From assembly GCA_033977485.1 (NCBI GenBank), contig CM066995.1, positions 48,235,162 to 48,299,161 of the forward strand: a stretch of 64,000 bases of DNA. Direction: 5' to 3'. This document shows positions 1 through 10,630 of the stretch, piece after piece; position 1 is the first letter of the stretch, and every line of letters starts with the position of its first letter. Source of the DNA: Hydrangea macrophylla (lineage: Eukaryota; Streptophyta; Magnoliopsida; Cornales; Hydrangeaceae). A model generated the notes under the pieces. It worked only from the letters and a program-made list of their open reading frames with translations, searched no databases and was not told where the DNA came from. A program made the position numbers and the translations under genes.

Positions 1-659
1 TTTTTTTGTACATAAAGATAATCCAATTATCTACAATGTTCTAGATTTGAGTTTGATCTACAAATCAATTTATCATGCCCAAATAAATCATATCAATTCA
101 GTCGACATAGTAAAATTAATTCCTGGCAGATTGTATAACTACTTGTATGATGTGTTTATTAATGATGCTTGCTTACCGGTACCTGTGTGGTTATGGATAT
201 CTTGTGCTATGGTAGTGCTATCGAGTAGATGAGTATGTTAGGGCCTTCATCTATATATTATTGGTATTAAATCCACGAACTACACGCTAGGTTTCCGTTG
301 TTATGAATATAGTGTGATGACCATAGAGAGTTCATACCCAAGCTATAAGTATGTTGTACGACACGATTATTGTGTTGATAGTGATTGGATAAGTTTCCAT
401 TGTAAGTATATTACGACATAAAACAGGACGACAGATGTATAAACGTAACTTCGAAAGTATATTTGGAAGTCCTTTAATGATCTAAATTCCGAAATAAGTG
501 ACGAATGCGCGGTCGGGAAAACGTAAGGGTCGGTTGTGCTATGTTAGAAGCAAATTATGCCAAGGATAATTGTCGGATAGGTAATCTGGGCAGCGAAGGT
601 CAGGATAGTGAGAAAAAGGTATGGTTGACAAATGTGAAAGTTGTGTATCATTTCGATTC

Positions 660-793
660 TTCGTGACGAAATTGATATGGTCTTCGTGACGTGTGTATCA
701 TTTTGATTCTTCATGAAGAAATGGATACGGTCTTCGTGACGTGTGTATCATTTCGATCTTTCGTGACGAAGTGGATATGGTCTTCGTGATGTT
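660..793 (+). repeat. Six-palindrome array, TTCGTGACGAA, 23/27-bp alternation
   Basis: Near-palindromic TTCGTGACGAA units (some decayed, such as TTCATGAAGAA) start at 660, 683, 710, 733, 760 and 783. The steps are 23, 27, 23, 27 and 23 bp, that is three pairs with a 50-bp period. The region is absent from the inverted LTR copy at 54860-58476, so the array expanded, or was lost, in one copy. Confidence 0.8.
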
Positions 794-879
794 TGTATCA
801 GCCGCGGAGGCCGGGATAGTAAGAAAAGGGATGTGTTGTTGAGTTGTGAAGTGGTGACTCTTGAGTATCCTTTCGGTTC

Positions 880-1575
880 TTCGTGACGAAAGGGATACGG
901 TTAAAATGTGACTATTGTAAGTATCCTTTCAGTTCTTCGTGACGAAATGGATGTTCTTACACTCCGTAACGCTTTCGGTTCTTCGTGACGAAGTGGTGAT
1001 TCTTTGAGTAAAGATTCGGTTCTTCGTGAGGAAATGGATGTTCTTGTACTCCGTAACGCTTTCGGTTCTTCGTGACAAAGCGGTGATTCTTTGACTAAAG
1101 ACTCCTTTTGGTTCTTTGTGAGGAAATGGATGTTCTTGTACCCCATAACGCTTTCGGTTCTTCGTGATGAAGCGGTGATTCTTTGAGTAAAGACTCCTTT
1201 CGGTTCTTCATGATGGAATGGATGTTCTTCCACTCCGTAAACACTTCGGTTCTTTGTGATGGAGAAGTGGTGGTTCTTAGAGTGAAGACTCCTTTCGGTT
1301 TTTAGTGATGAAATGGATGTTCTTGCACTCCGTAAACACTTCGGTTAATTGTGATGGAGAAGTGGTGGTTCTTAGAGTGAAGACTCCTTTCGGTTCTTAG
1401 TGATGGATTGGATGTTCTTGCACTCCGTAAATGCTTCGGTTCGTCGTGATGAAGAAGTGGTGGTTCTTAGAGTGAAGACTCCTTTCGGATCTTAGTGATG
1501 GAATGGATGCTCTTGCACTCCGAAAATGCTTCGGTTCTTCGTGATGGCGAAGTGGTGGTTCTTCGTGACAAGGCA
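880..1575 (+). repeat. 46/92-bp tandem repeat with TTCGTGACGAA palindromes
   Basis: Units with CTTCGTGACGAAG-like cores recur at about 880, 936, 982, 1023, 1069, 1115, 1161 and 1207 and continue in decayed form to about 1575. The step is mostly 46 bp. Two alternating spacer types give a 92-bp higher-order unit. The same array is present inverted at 55600-56130. Short open frames across it are repeat artefacts. Confidence 0.8.
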
Positions 1576-2529
1576 GTTGGTGAAAGATGTTTTGGTTGAT
1601 GAGAGATGGTTTGGTTAGTACAAGATGGTTCCGTGAAGGTTGTGGGAACACTCTGGTTCTTCGTGACAAAGTGAAGGTTAGGAGTGTTTTGGTTAATGAA
1701 AGATGGTTTGGTTAATAAAAGATGGATTTGATCAGTGCAAGATGGTTTGGTTAATGAAAGAGGGATTGGTTACAATTGACAAGTACAAAGTGACTTAGTT
1801 TTGCAATAGTGACAGCCTTTTTTGGTGTTGTTGATTGGAGTTAGGACTCCGGAATAGACCTCGGCAATGGACTGTGACAATGTTCTGAGATGTTGAAGCG
1901 AGTTGTATCGATTGTTTGTTTTCTCTTCGAATGCCTGTATGGGCACGTAAGTGGTTATAGTCCAACAGTGAGAACGTGAGAGAACTTTAATTGACATAAT
2001 AAAAGTAGTAAATATATTTCTTGTTGTGTGTGACTATATAAGTTCCATTTGATTTAGTTTTCTCACTCAGCTTTCATAAGCTGACGACGTTCATGTTGCT
2101 GGACATTCCCATGTCCAGCTTATCTAGGTGTTGAGTACACGGGTGATGCTACGCAAGAGGAGAACATGGAGGAAGAGTACACCGAAGACGGCTATCGATA
2201 TGCTAGTTAGAGAGAAGACTAGTGGATGTCTTTGTAAATGTTTTTGGTTGTAACCTCTAGCAGAGGACTTCATCTATCTTTTGTAATAGTTCTGTAAGGT
2301 CCTAGAGCCATAAGACTCTGATGTATCTACCATGACGTAATAGTTAACTAGTATTGTGGCCTCTTATTATAATATATCCTTGTTAGCTGCTGTTGGTTTT
2401 ATCCCTTTAGTTATGTTGTTTATTATTAGCATTTGGTGATGGACAATTCGGTAATGCAACCAGTCACGTGCCTCATGGAAAATTCGAAATTTTTCCCTAT
2501 TTTGGCTACGCCGGGGCGTGACAGTCTTA

Positions 2530-3060
2530 GCCTCTGCTTATCGTCGAAGACGATCCCTTAGTCTCAGTCTCTATAAATTTTCTCAGCCTCTACAAATTGT
2601 CTCCACCTCTGCAAAATGTTCATCTCTGCCTCCGTAAATTATCTCAACCTTTACTTATTGTCTTTGTCTATGCAAATCATCTCCGCCTTTGCAAATTATC
2701 TCTAATTCTACAAATTATTTATACCTCTACAAGTTATCTCTACCTCTGCATATTGTCTCAGCCTCTGCAAATTTTCTTTGCCGCTGCAAAATTATCTTTG
2801 TCTCTGCAAATTGTCTCAGCTTCTACAAAATTTTCCATGTCTCTATAAATTGTCTTCGCCTCTGTAAATTGTCTCTATCTCTCTCCATGTCTTTGCAAAT
2901 TATCTATACCGATGAAAATCATCTCTACGAATCTTCTCTACTCTTTACAAAATCCTTTATGCTCTCTGCAAATCGCCTCCATCAATTGTCTTTGCTCCCC
3001 CCAAATAGTCTCAATCTCTATACACTCTATCCCTATACACTCAGTCTCTGCAAATTATAT
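2530..3060 (+). repeat. Minisatellite, about 18-bp unit
   Basis: Units close to CTCTGCAAATTGTCTCAGC repeat about 28 times with many substitutions. The 18-bp step keeps frames open, which produces spurious Leu/Ser-rich peptides. Tandem repeats of this kind are common in the 3' UTRs of Ogre/Tat elements. Confidence 0.8.
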
Positions 3061-3550
3061 AAAAAAATTATGAAAGTGTTATAAACAAACTAAAAATTGA
3101 CATCTGTGTGTGTGTGTGTGAGAGAGAGAGATATAGATCTTGCATTGTGTTCATTAGCACCAAAGGAACCACTGAGGAAGGTTTCCCATAAAACTCACAC
3201 ACGAGCACTAACATACCGCATCAACATCATCTTGGATAGGAGCATTGCATATGTGTTGCTAATTGTGTGTTTTTTTGTCTCCTAGCGCATTTGAACTACG
3301 CTCTGCTCTGATTCTTGGAAAGGATACGTAGGCAGCTCTAGCAGAGCATGACCAGTAGTAGTAGCATCAATTTAGCAGCGTCAACCCAGTAATGCATTAC
3401 ATTTTTGTATTCGCAATTTCTTGATTTTCTCAAATTATAAATTTCTTGATTTTTGTAGACTTTTTTCCTAAACCCTTTTAGTATGGTCATTAGGTGCTTT
3501 TTGGCTTTGCCATTCTCTTGCAGTTCATGTTGTTCTGAATAAGCTCTTCT

Positions 3551-3564
3551 AAAGAGGGGCAAAC
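3551..3564 (+). other. Polypurine tract of family E element
   Basis: AAAGAGGGGCAAAC lies directly before the LTR start at 3565. The complement of the same tract precedes the D-family LTR at 62413-62426, which supports its role as plus-strand primer. Confidence 0.75.
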
Positions 3565-5752
3565 TATAGACACCCAATTTTGACCACACTATTAGGATTT
3601 AGGGGGGACAACGTGTTGGAGGATTCAATGATAAAAAGTACCCTATGGAAGGTACTAGATTCAACATAATCGAAAGACCTAACTTCAGAAAGTGACTTCA
3701 AGTTTAGAAAAGCCCTTCTCAAGCATAAAAAACCCGATTTTATAAAAAAATGTCTCTCATAATTCATATTCACTCGTGGATAAATGAACATGAACCGTTC
3801 TAAATGTATTATTCTAGGTATCCAGAGATTTAATATTAAAGAAAAGCTTAGAATCGATGCATGTTGGATAGTAATTTTGAAAAAGAAGTCATTTGATTTC
3901 GAAAGTCGTCGAAACTTCCATAGGAATTCTGGACTTCAATTGCCTTCAAGTTTAATTTCAATTCCTCCCAAAATATTTTTGTAATAAAATTCAACATGAT
4001 AGCTTTCTAACGGTATGTAAACAAACAATTTTGGGTATTAAAAAGTATTTTTACAAAAATCTGGAAAAGCAGTGCGCATAATTTTTTAAACAGGGCTTGT
4101 GGGCAACCAAGGGAGCCTAAATAGTAAGTGGCGGCACCATATGGAAATTGAAGCTTAAGTAGGAGCCGCCACCTACAATATGCCCCTTTCATTGCTCTTT
4201 ATAGGTTCCTGACCCCTCCATGAGGTTCCCACTGCAAGAAATGACCCAGAAACTGCGTTTGGGCACTGAAATGGCCATTTTAACCCCATTTTGATCTCTA
4301 GAATTCTTGTTTTAACCTTGAAACTTAAGAATTAAGTTTTTTAACTCTATATATAGATGAGATCATATTGAAAAATGGGTTGAATATCCTAGAGATACTA
4401 TAGTGTATACTTACAAAATATATAAGAATATACTTTGAATTCAAGAGATTTCTAGAGAGAGAATAATGAATAATGAATAATGAATAATGAATTGTATTAT
4501 TATAAAATAAATATTAAGATAACTAGATTTGACAATTGAAGAGAGTTTTTACATCAATTGCCTCCCTTAACTTCCGTTATTGATGAGTACTTGAAGAACT
4601 TGAAGAACACTTGAGAAGGAGATCCTTCAAACTCAATTTTAAAGCATAATTCAGAATCCTCCAAGAGGTAAACACTGTAATTTATCTCCAATTCCTAATT
4701 TTACATATAGATCCATATGACTTGGATCTAGTTTAGTTTTTTTTTTTTTTATTAGACCTCTCGTGTTCTTCTTCTCTCATTCATCACACACTTACATAGC
4801 TAGATCCAAGTCTTCCTTGATTTTGGTGACAATTCATGATTAGAGATTGATTTTCACTTTGATTTTCATATTTTGATTTTAATTTGATTTCATTCATTCT
4901 ATTTAGTTTAGATCAATGTAGACATGATTATATATATATATATGTATCTACTTTGAGTTCTATGATGGTCTGGGAATATGATCTATGAGATAAATGATTC
5001 CTATGTTCATACTTATCGCTTGATTATTCTTATTACCTAGAATTCCTACTTTGAATTTCTTCTCCAAAAGGATATTTGTAATACCCTTTGATCTATGACC
5101 TAAAGTCCTCCATAGAACATGGGGCTATATTGATTGGGAATTATGATGATCTAGTTCTATGAGTTTGATCTCTCTAATGAATATGAATCTTCACCTAAGA
5201 TGTTTTCCTCACACTTTAAATTAACTAGTTAATATTTAGCAAGACAGATTGGTTTCATCTTTAGGATTTGGTCATCAAAACACATAGTTTGATGGATTTT
5301 AAATTTTTGGGTAAACTTTGATGAATTATCTTTCATTTGGTCTGTTTTTGTGAGTATACTTCTCCCTTGTATTGCATGTGCCTCCGATTGCTACTTGACT
5401 TAATCTCTTGAAATGATTTTCGTCCATGTATATATTTTCTAGTATGTTTGAGGAAACCACACCTATTTGAATTAAGAACAAGGATATTTGAATCAAGCTA
5501 GGCTTACCATTTGGTAGGGCAAGGAGGGGTGGTGCTTTAGTCCTACTCGGGCTCCTTCCCCTCTCGTACCAAGACCCCCAAACCTTGTTTCTGGTAATGA
5601 AGGGTCAGTAACCTTATTCAATTTTGGATGAGTCAAGTTTGGTTTCCTAATTCTTGCTAAGAATAAGATGTCGAGATTGATAGATTCTTGATTCTGAAGT
5701 TCTAGATTCTTGAAGTGCGCGCCTTGGATCAGCCCCGGGACACTATCAAGAT
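3565..5752 (+). mobile_element. Ogre-like family E LTR, 3'-truncated
   Basis: The LTR begins TATAGACACCC (the second base is mutated from the expected TG) and can be followed alongside the complete family E LTR at 38243-40958. Similarity stops near GGGACACTATC at about 5750, so roughly the last 60 bp of the LTR are missing. A hairpin with GTGGCGGC/GCCGCCAC arms (4128-4138 and 4162-4172) lies about 170 bp upstream of a TATATATAG box near 4344. It is divergent from the other copy, so it is old. Confidence 0.75.
4128..4172. repeat. LTR hairpin, GTGGCGGC / GCCGCCAC arms
   Basis: The 11-bp arms (4128-4138 and 4162-4172) pair with one mismatch around a 23-bp loop. The homologous hairpin in the other E LTR (38806-38817 and 38840-38851) has lost two pairs, both at CpG sites. 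Confidence 0.7.
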
Positions 5753-6853
5753 TGATAGAACTTCATCGTTGATCCTCTTGCAATCACAAAAAGGTGAGGC
5801 CAAAAGATCCCGGTCCCATAGGCATACACTGTATCATTATTAGCTACCATTGGATGGAGTGATGAATCTCCATCACTAGAATGTGAGGCTCTTAGATAAT
5901 ATGCTAGTGCTTTAATGCATTGGCGGGCGATGAGCTCTCCTACTGACACCTAAAACTATCTTCAGCTTATAGGAACTCATAACTTGTATAAACCACGTGT
6001 TCTTAATCATGGTAAATTAGATTCACATGAGTAGTGACTTTACCTATGGTTTGGGACACTTCTTATGTTAAAGGAATGTTCCTAGGCCACTAATAACCCC
6101 GTTGAAAGATAGAAATTCTGTAAAATTTCTGCTACAGGGTGTCCATTCGCCAAGATTAACCTGGAAGGATTTAAGAGGTTGCAATCTAGTACAACAAATT
6201 AAGGGTTTATTGACTAAAGTTACAACAACATCAAAACAAAACTTTCAGGATTTATGATTCAGTCCACCAAACTTTGGTCAGTCGACCAAATCCTTATACA
6301 GTTGACTGAGTTGGCTAATTCAATCGACCAAATCAGTTCCAACGCTCACTGCCTAATTTATTTTGAAAAGTAGTCTACCGGATTGTGGATTAGTCAATTG
6401 GATCATTAGAAAAGAGAAAATTTTATAATTGAGATTTGTTTCTTTTGTAACATTCTTTAAAGGATGAATTAAAATCTACATCGCTTTTAGACATATGTCA
6501 TAATATAATTGAGTAGAACAGCTTCGATGACATGTCGTATACCTTAATCCAACCATTATGGGTTTGGGGCATGATGACATGACTAGTGCATAATTGGTGG
6601 TGTTGGTTTTAGGAACTTAAAGAGAAAAAAAATCTAAGGTTAGGGCTTGATGACGGTGTTAACTAGGGCGGATGGCGAATATGATGAATAAGGATTTCTA
6701 GTAGGGGAATTTTTGTCTAAAAATAATCTCAAGATCATTGGATAAGAAACATATTCAAGGTTGATCTCTGCCTAAAAAAGTCTCTGATAGGTACAAAAAT
6801 ATCAGGTCAAAGTCAAAGTTGCCACTTCAACAAGGATACCTCACATCATCTAG
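5753..6853. other. Unassigned intergenic stretch
   Basis: I recognise no gene or element end here. A 67-codon minus-strand frame at 5746-5949 has no domain I know and starts inside the adjoining LTR. Around 6245-6410 there are several degenerate GTCGAC/TCGACC-type motifs that look like a decayed palindrome cluster. The right end is the Tekay-1 insertion point (TCTAG at 6849-6853). Confidence 0.4.
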
Positions 6854-8207
6854 TGTCACGCCCCGGAACGGCAAAAATAGAGAAAAATAAATTTCCTTTT
6901 TGGATCCAAAGGCAGCGACGGGTGAAGTCACATGATTGTCCACACCACCCAGTACTAAGCAATAAGAAGTAATAGTGTAACAACAATGAAGTCTAGGTTC
7001 TGATCACAACGTAACATAAAGTCAACAGAAGTTACTAACTATTACATATCAGAGTCTCAAATCAAATATAAGGCAGCGGAAGTACAAATGCCAAAGCAAC
7101 ATATGCCTGACTACAAAAGTTCAAAAAGGTTAACGACAACTAGCTACAATTCTAGTCTAGTCTTCAGTTGGCATAAAGGTAGTCCTAGGCGTAGTAGTCT
7201 TCTTCGGTCTGACCTCCGTCCGGGAAATCCTCCACAGGGACTCCGTCACTAGCATAGTGGTCCTCTCCTGCAGGCCCTTCACCTGTATAGTCATAACCAG
7301 GGTGCGCTGGAACGTAGAAATGTCCAGCGGCATAAACGCCGTCAATTTAATGAAAGCCGAGTGAGTTAGATACTAACAGGGTATCAACTATTGAAGTTAT
7401 TACAAGTTATAAGCCGTAACCAAATTAGAATTCTGTAAGGGTAACTCCTTTACATCAAACCGATCATCCGATTACTAACGTCTTACTCATTTTAAGACTG
7501 ATAATACATCTATATAGGGGAACAGACTCGACAGTAGTTCAACTCTATAACACACCATTGCTCATCCACCGCTTTTAAGAATATATGCACAGTTCACCGC
7601 ATGTCATGGATACCACGTTAGTCCATCCCCCGCTTTTAAGAACATATGCACAGTTCACCGCATGTCAGGGATATAACGCTTTAAACAATAGTACATCATT
7701 CTATGCCACGACTTAAGGACGTCTACCAGTGATCACGGTCCACCGCATGTCATAGACACCTTCGTCTGTCTACTGCTTTTAAGAACATATGATTAGATCA
7801 TCTGGCTATCTTAGGGCAAATGGTCCGGTTCACCGCAAGTCATAGACACCTTCGTCTGTCTACCGCTTTTAAGAACATATGATCGACCAAAGCCCGCCCA
7901 CGCAAGGTTCCCGAATCTTAGCAAACCTACTTAAGTTCAACTCTATTTCCGATACATGACAATCCCAATGTGGCCCGACTACTCTGAATGAAATGAACGT
8001 TAACTCCAAAGGATTCACAACTATTCCGTTATCTAACATTATAAACAATTTACGATAGTCTTGTTATTACTACGATCCTACGCTGCATTAACTCGTTATC
8101 ATGTCTGTATTACAATAATAAAGCATGCTGGGAAATACTGAACAGTAAATAAACAACTAAACAGTTATTACATTATCTAAACAAGTAAAACAGTAAACTG
8201 TAACTGC

Positions 8208-8416
8208 CAATCGATTGGTATAAATGTCAATCGATTGGTATAAAAGTGGCATCAATCGATTGGAAGAAGGTTCAATCGATTGGTATAAAAGTAGTGTCAA
8301 TCGATTGATCAATGATTCAATCGATTGGATCACAATCCATGTCAATCGATTGCATAAAGTGTCAATCGATTGGAACATGAAAGATGTCAATCGATTGATA
8401 AAGTGTCAATCGATTG
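8208..8416. repeat. Ten-palindrome array CAATCGATTG, 20/25-bp alternation
   Basis: Perfect CAATCGATTG palindromes start at 8208, 8228, 8253, 8273, 8298, 8318, 8343, 8363, 8388 and 8407. Steps are 20, 25, 20, 25, 20, 25, 20, 25 and 19. Spacers are alternately 10 and 15 bp long but differ in sequence. The same array occurs at 16480-16688 in the other LTR. Confidence 0.95.
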
Positions 8417-8599
8417 ACACTTCGTCTTCTTCACAGAGAAGACTGCCCAGCAACATATAAACGGGAGTACATGGTTTCTCTTCTATTTCTTCATTCAAGC
8501 ATGTCATAACATCAATGTAAGGCTACCAAGTGAGTTTAGAACTCACCTTAGACATTAAGGGCGTGTTTGGGAATGTGAAATGAAGCTTGGAGCTTCAAT

Positions 8600-8770
8600 G
8601 GTGGTCTTCCTCTCTCTCTCTCTCTAGTTCTCTGCCTTCTCTTTCTCCTTCTTTCTTCTTTCTGATCTTCTCCTCTTCTTTCTTCTTGTCTCAGTCCATC
8701 TCTCTGTGTGTGTGAGTGTATGAATACATATATATATGTGTGTATATATATATAAGTGTTTATATATACA
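8600..8770. repeat. CT and TG/TA microsatellites in Tekay-1 LTR
   Basis: A (CT)n run near 8608-8625, TG runs near 8703-8712 and a mixed TA/TG tract at 8727-8756 follow each other. The homologous tracts in the 5' LTR (16880-17060) differ in repeat number. Confidence 0.85.
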
Positions 8771-8840
8771 TAACACACACACAAACACTCCCTCTCACTC
8801 TCTCTGATTTCTCTAAAAAGAAAAACGCAAGAAAATGGCT

Positions 8841-8853
8841 CATATATATAAGG
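8841..8853 (-). promoter_or_regulatory. Putative TATA box of Tekay-1 3' LTR
   Basis: On the minus strand this reads CCTTATATATATG. It is 59 bp downstream of the proximal palindrome array, with a CACGTG G-box in between. The 5' LTR has the equivalent at about 17115-17127. Confidence 0.55.
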
Positions 8854-8911
8854 AGAGAGTGTTCACGTGGCCTCTCCTCAGCCAGAGCAAAAGAATCTGC
8901 CCAGCTGCCTC

Positions 8912-8995
8912 CAATCGATTGACATCAGTGTCAATCGATTGACAAAAGCAATCGATTGGTATAAGCAATCGATTGGTATACTTGCCAATCGATTG
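8912..8995. repeat. Five-palindrome array CAATCGATTG, promoter-proximal
   Basis: Palindromes start at 8912, 8932, 8949, 8966 and 8986 (steps 20, 17, 17, 20). The 5' LTR keeps six units with strict 20/17/20/17/20 alternation, so this copy has lost one 20-bp unit. Confidence 0.92.
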
Positions 8996-9097
8996 GTATC
9001 CAAAATATACCAAGGGTAAGGCCAAGCTCATACAAGTATTAAAAGAAACATACAAGGTCTAGTTATATAATATATTACAAAAATACAGGGTATTACA

Positions 9098-9112
9098 TCA
9101 TCCACCACTCAT
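9098..9112 (-). other. Tekay-1 polypurine tract
   Basis: In element orientation a purine-rich GAGTGGTGGATGA lies directly before the 3' LTR. It is preceded by GGGGACGAAATC (9113-9130), the conserved end of the Tekay internal region. Confidence 0.65.
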
Positions 9113-9164
9113 AAAAGATTTCGTCCCCGAAATCCAAAATAAACTGGGTTAAAACAAAAATGGA

Positions 9165-9640
9165 AACTTCTCTCGCATCTCCGACTCCAATTCCTATGAA
9201 GCTTCTCCTTCGTCGTGGTGCTTCCATTGAACCTTCACTAGCAGAATCTCCTTGTTTCTGAGCTTCTTCACTCCTCGGTCTAGAATACGCACTGGTCCTT
9301 CGTTGTATGTCACGTTCTCGTTCACCTCGATATCGTCAAAACTGATCTCGTGCGCTGGGTTGTGGGCACACGTCCTCAACATGCTGATGTGGAAAATGTT
9401 GTGTACTCCTGACATCTTCGGCGGCAATGTAAGTCGATAAGCAACCTTCCCAACACGTTCTAGGATCTCGAACGGTCCTATGAATCGCGGCGATAGCTTG
9501 CCTCTTTTCTGTCCGAATTTGACGATACCTCAAACTGGCGAGACTTTGAGTAGCACGTGATCTCCAACTGCCAACTCTAGATCCTTCCGTCGTTTGTCGG
9601 CATAGCTCTTGTGTCTGGATTACGCTGTCTTTATCTTCTC
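9165..9640 (-). pseudogene. Tekay-1 integrase C-terminus and chromodomain
   Basis: This continues the integrase frame after a stop at 9641-9643, with further in-frame stops at 9620-9622, 9530-9532 and 9194-9196. The readable part includes a GPFEILERVG-type integrase end, a VHNIFHISMLR motif and a chromodomain core around 9290-9205 (VRILDRGVKKLRNKEI, then VQWKHH). A chromodomain after the integrase defines chromoviruses and is thought to steer integration to modified histones. The stop at 9194 replaces the Trp expected after EA in this fold. The first three stops fit C-to-T changes in Arg CGA or Gln CAA codons; that part is inferred from family consensus. Confidence 0.85.
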
Positions 9641-10267
9641 TCATACAATCTGGATCTTTTCGCTGGTTTCTCGAATCATCTCAGGTCCAAGTAGTTGAGT
9701 ATCTTCGACTTCAGCCCAACATAGCGGCGATCGACAAGGTCTTCCATACAAGGCTTCAAACGGCGCCATCCCTATGCTCGTGTGGTAGCTGTTGTTGTAG
9801 GCAAACTCGATCAAAGGTAGATGCGTCTCCCATAAACTCTCGAATTCAATGACACTGGCTCGCAACATATCTTCCATCACTTGATTGACTCGTTCTATCT
9901 GACCGTCTGTCTGTGGATGAAAAGCTGAACTCAAATTCAATGAAGTTCCCATTGCTGTCTGAAGGCTCTTCCAGAATTCTGCGGTAAAGCGTGAATCTCG
10001 ATCTGAAACTATTGAGACAGGTACACCGTGCAGTCGCACTACTTGCTCTAGATACATCCGGCTCAATCTTTCAACAGGGTGCGTCATGCTGTAGGCGATA
10101 AAATGTGCTGACTTGGTGAGTCGATCCACTATTACCCAAATAGCGTTGTGGTTTTGTTGAGATTTCGGCAATCCAACCACAAAATCCATGGTGATGTGCT
10201 CCCATTTCCATTGGGGAATCGGTAGCGGTTGTAGGAGTCCAGGTGGTTTCTGATGCTCCGCCTTCAC
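9641..10267 (-). pseudogene. Tekay-1 integrase catalytic core
   Basis: A 208-codon open stretch covers the DDE core of a Ty3/gypsy integrase. Visible landmarks are MDFVVGLPKS (first Asp), VSDRDSRF (second Asp), HPQTDGQIERVNQ (Glu) and the downstream WETHLPLIEFAYNNSYH and ALYGRPCRSP blocks. It lies in the same frame as the upstream RNase H and the downstream chromodomain but is bounded by stops at 10274 and 9641, so no complete integrase can be made. All three catalytic acidic residues appear intact here. Confidence 0.88.
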
Positions 10268-10273
10268 TTGTTT

Positions 10274-10561
10274 TCAAATAAGAAATTGCGATACATACTC
10301 GGCCACTTCTCGCTTCATTCCTTGCCACCAGAAGTTTCTCTTCAAGTCCTTATACATCTTGTTTCCTCCTGGGTGGATAGTCATCCTTGACTTGTGTGCT
10401 TCGTCCAGAATGTTCTTCCTGAGTCCATCGTCATTTGGTACACAGAGTCTACCTTTGCATCTTAGTGCTCCGTCCGTACTAATACTCCATATCTCGGGTT
10501 CCTTTGCGGACATCTTGGCAAACCATAACTTTAAATCTTCGTTTGACTGTTGAGCTTCCAA
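10274..10561 (-). pseudogene. Tekay-1 integrase zinc-binding domain, Cys pair lost
   Basis: The segment shows the HHCC-type N-terminal domain of retroviral-type integrases: AHKSRMTIHPGG gives the two His, followed by YKDLKRNFWWQGMKREV. At the Cys pair the expected C..C reads Phe and then a TGA stop (10274-10276), so both metal-binding Cys are gone. Upstream an in-frame TAA at 10607-10609 separates it from RNase H. The frame is shared with the neighbouring domains. Confidence 0.85.
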
Positions 10562-10630
10562 GATGCGGCTGATGAGGGTCGGTTGTACAACAAGACATCC
10601 AAGGTGTTATCCTTCTCCTGATTCCACTGG

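Larger units (their letters stand above)
1..2523 (+). mobile_element. Tekay-2 LTR, 3' part (left end outside window)
   Basis: This is the 3' portion of a long LTR in plus orientation. It ends in GGGGCGTGACA at 2523, the usual 3' terminus of Tekay-type chromovirus LTRs. The same sequence occurs inverted at 54860-58476, where both ends and a TSD are visible; for example the stretch near 20-230 matches the complement of about 56536-56770. The base after 2523 is not followed by a tRNA-iMet primer site, so this is a solo LTR or a 3' LTR rather than a 5' LTR. It holds two palindrome arrays (660-793 and about 880-1575) and a TATA-like TATATAAG near 2034. This copy is about 600 bp longer than the matching part of the inverted copy, mainly in the arrays. 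Confidence 0.75.
2524..3564 (+). mobile_element. Ogre-like family E, 3' internal end (non-coding)
   Basis: The stretch holds a minisatellite (2530-3060), a TG/AG microsatellite near 3103-3130, and a box near 3290-3350 with GGATACGTAGGCAGC that is typical of the 3' UTR of Ogre/Tat-type elements. It ends in a purine-rich tract AAAGAGGGGCAAAC at 3551-3564 that abuts an LTR start. Part of it (about 3200-3300) resembles 46000-46050, the broken 3' end of the other family E copy. No protein domain is visible. Confidence 0.6.
6854..9097 (-). mobile_element. Tekay-1 3' LTR
   Basis: This is a 2244-bp LTR. In element orientation it starts at 9097 and holds a proximal palindrome array (8995 to 8912), a G-box CACGTG near 8875, a TATATATA box at about 8853-8841, CT- and TG-rich microsatellites (8600-8770) and a distal palindrome array (8416 to 8208). 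It differs from the 5' LTR by scattered substitutions and by loss of exactly one 20-bp unit of the proximal array. Confidence 0.9.

Noticed and set aside
901..1669. Minus-strand frames rich in HEEPK and SSRRTE, and the matching plus-strand frames at 55619-56249
   Set aside because: They are read-through of the 46/92-bp tandem repeat in an LTR, not genes.
2597..3084. Leu/Ser-rich frames of 83 and 131 codons
   Set aside because: They arise from the 18-bp minisatellite, which keeps frames open.
5746..5949. 67-codon minus-strand frame
   Set aside because: No known domain and no neighbouring signal; its length is compatible with chance in this base composition.
8208..8416. CRISPR-like repeat-spacer array
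   Set aside because: Repeats are only 10 bp and spacers 10/15 bp, there are no cas genes, and the setting is a plant LTR.
8157..8460. Overlapping open frames on both strands with SIDW/NRL peptide repeats
   Set aside because: They are translations of the CAATCGATTG array, which has no stops in these frames. There is no other coding sign, and both strands are open equally.
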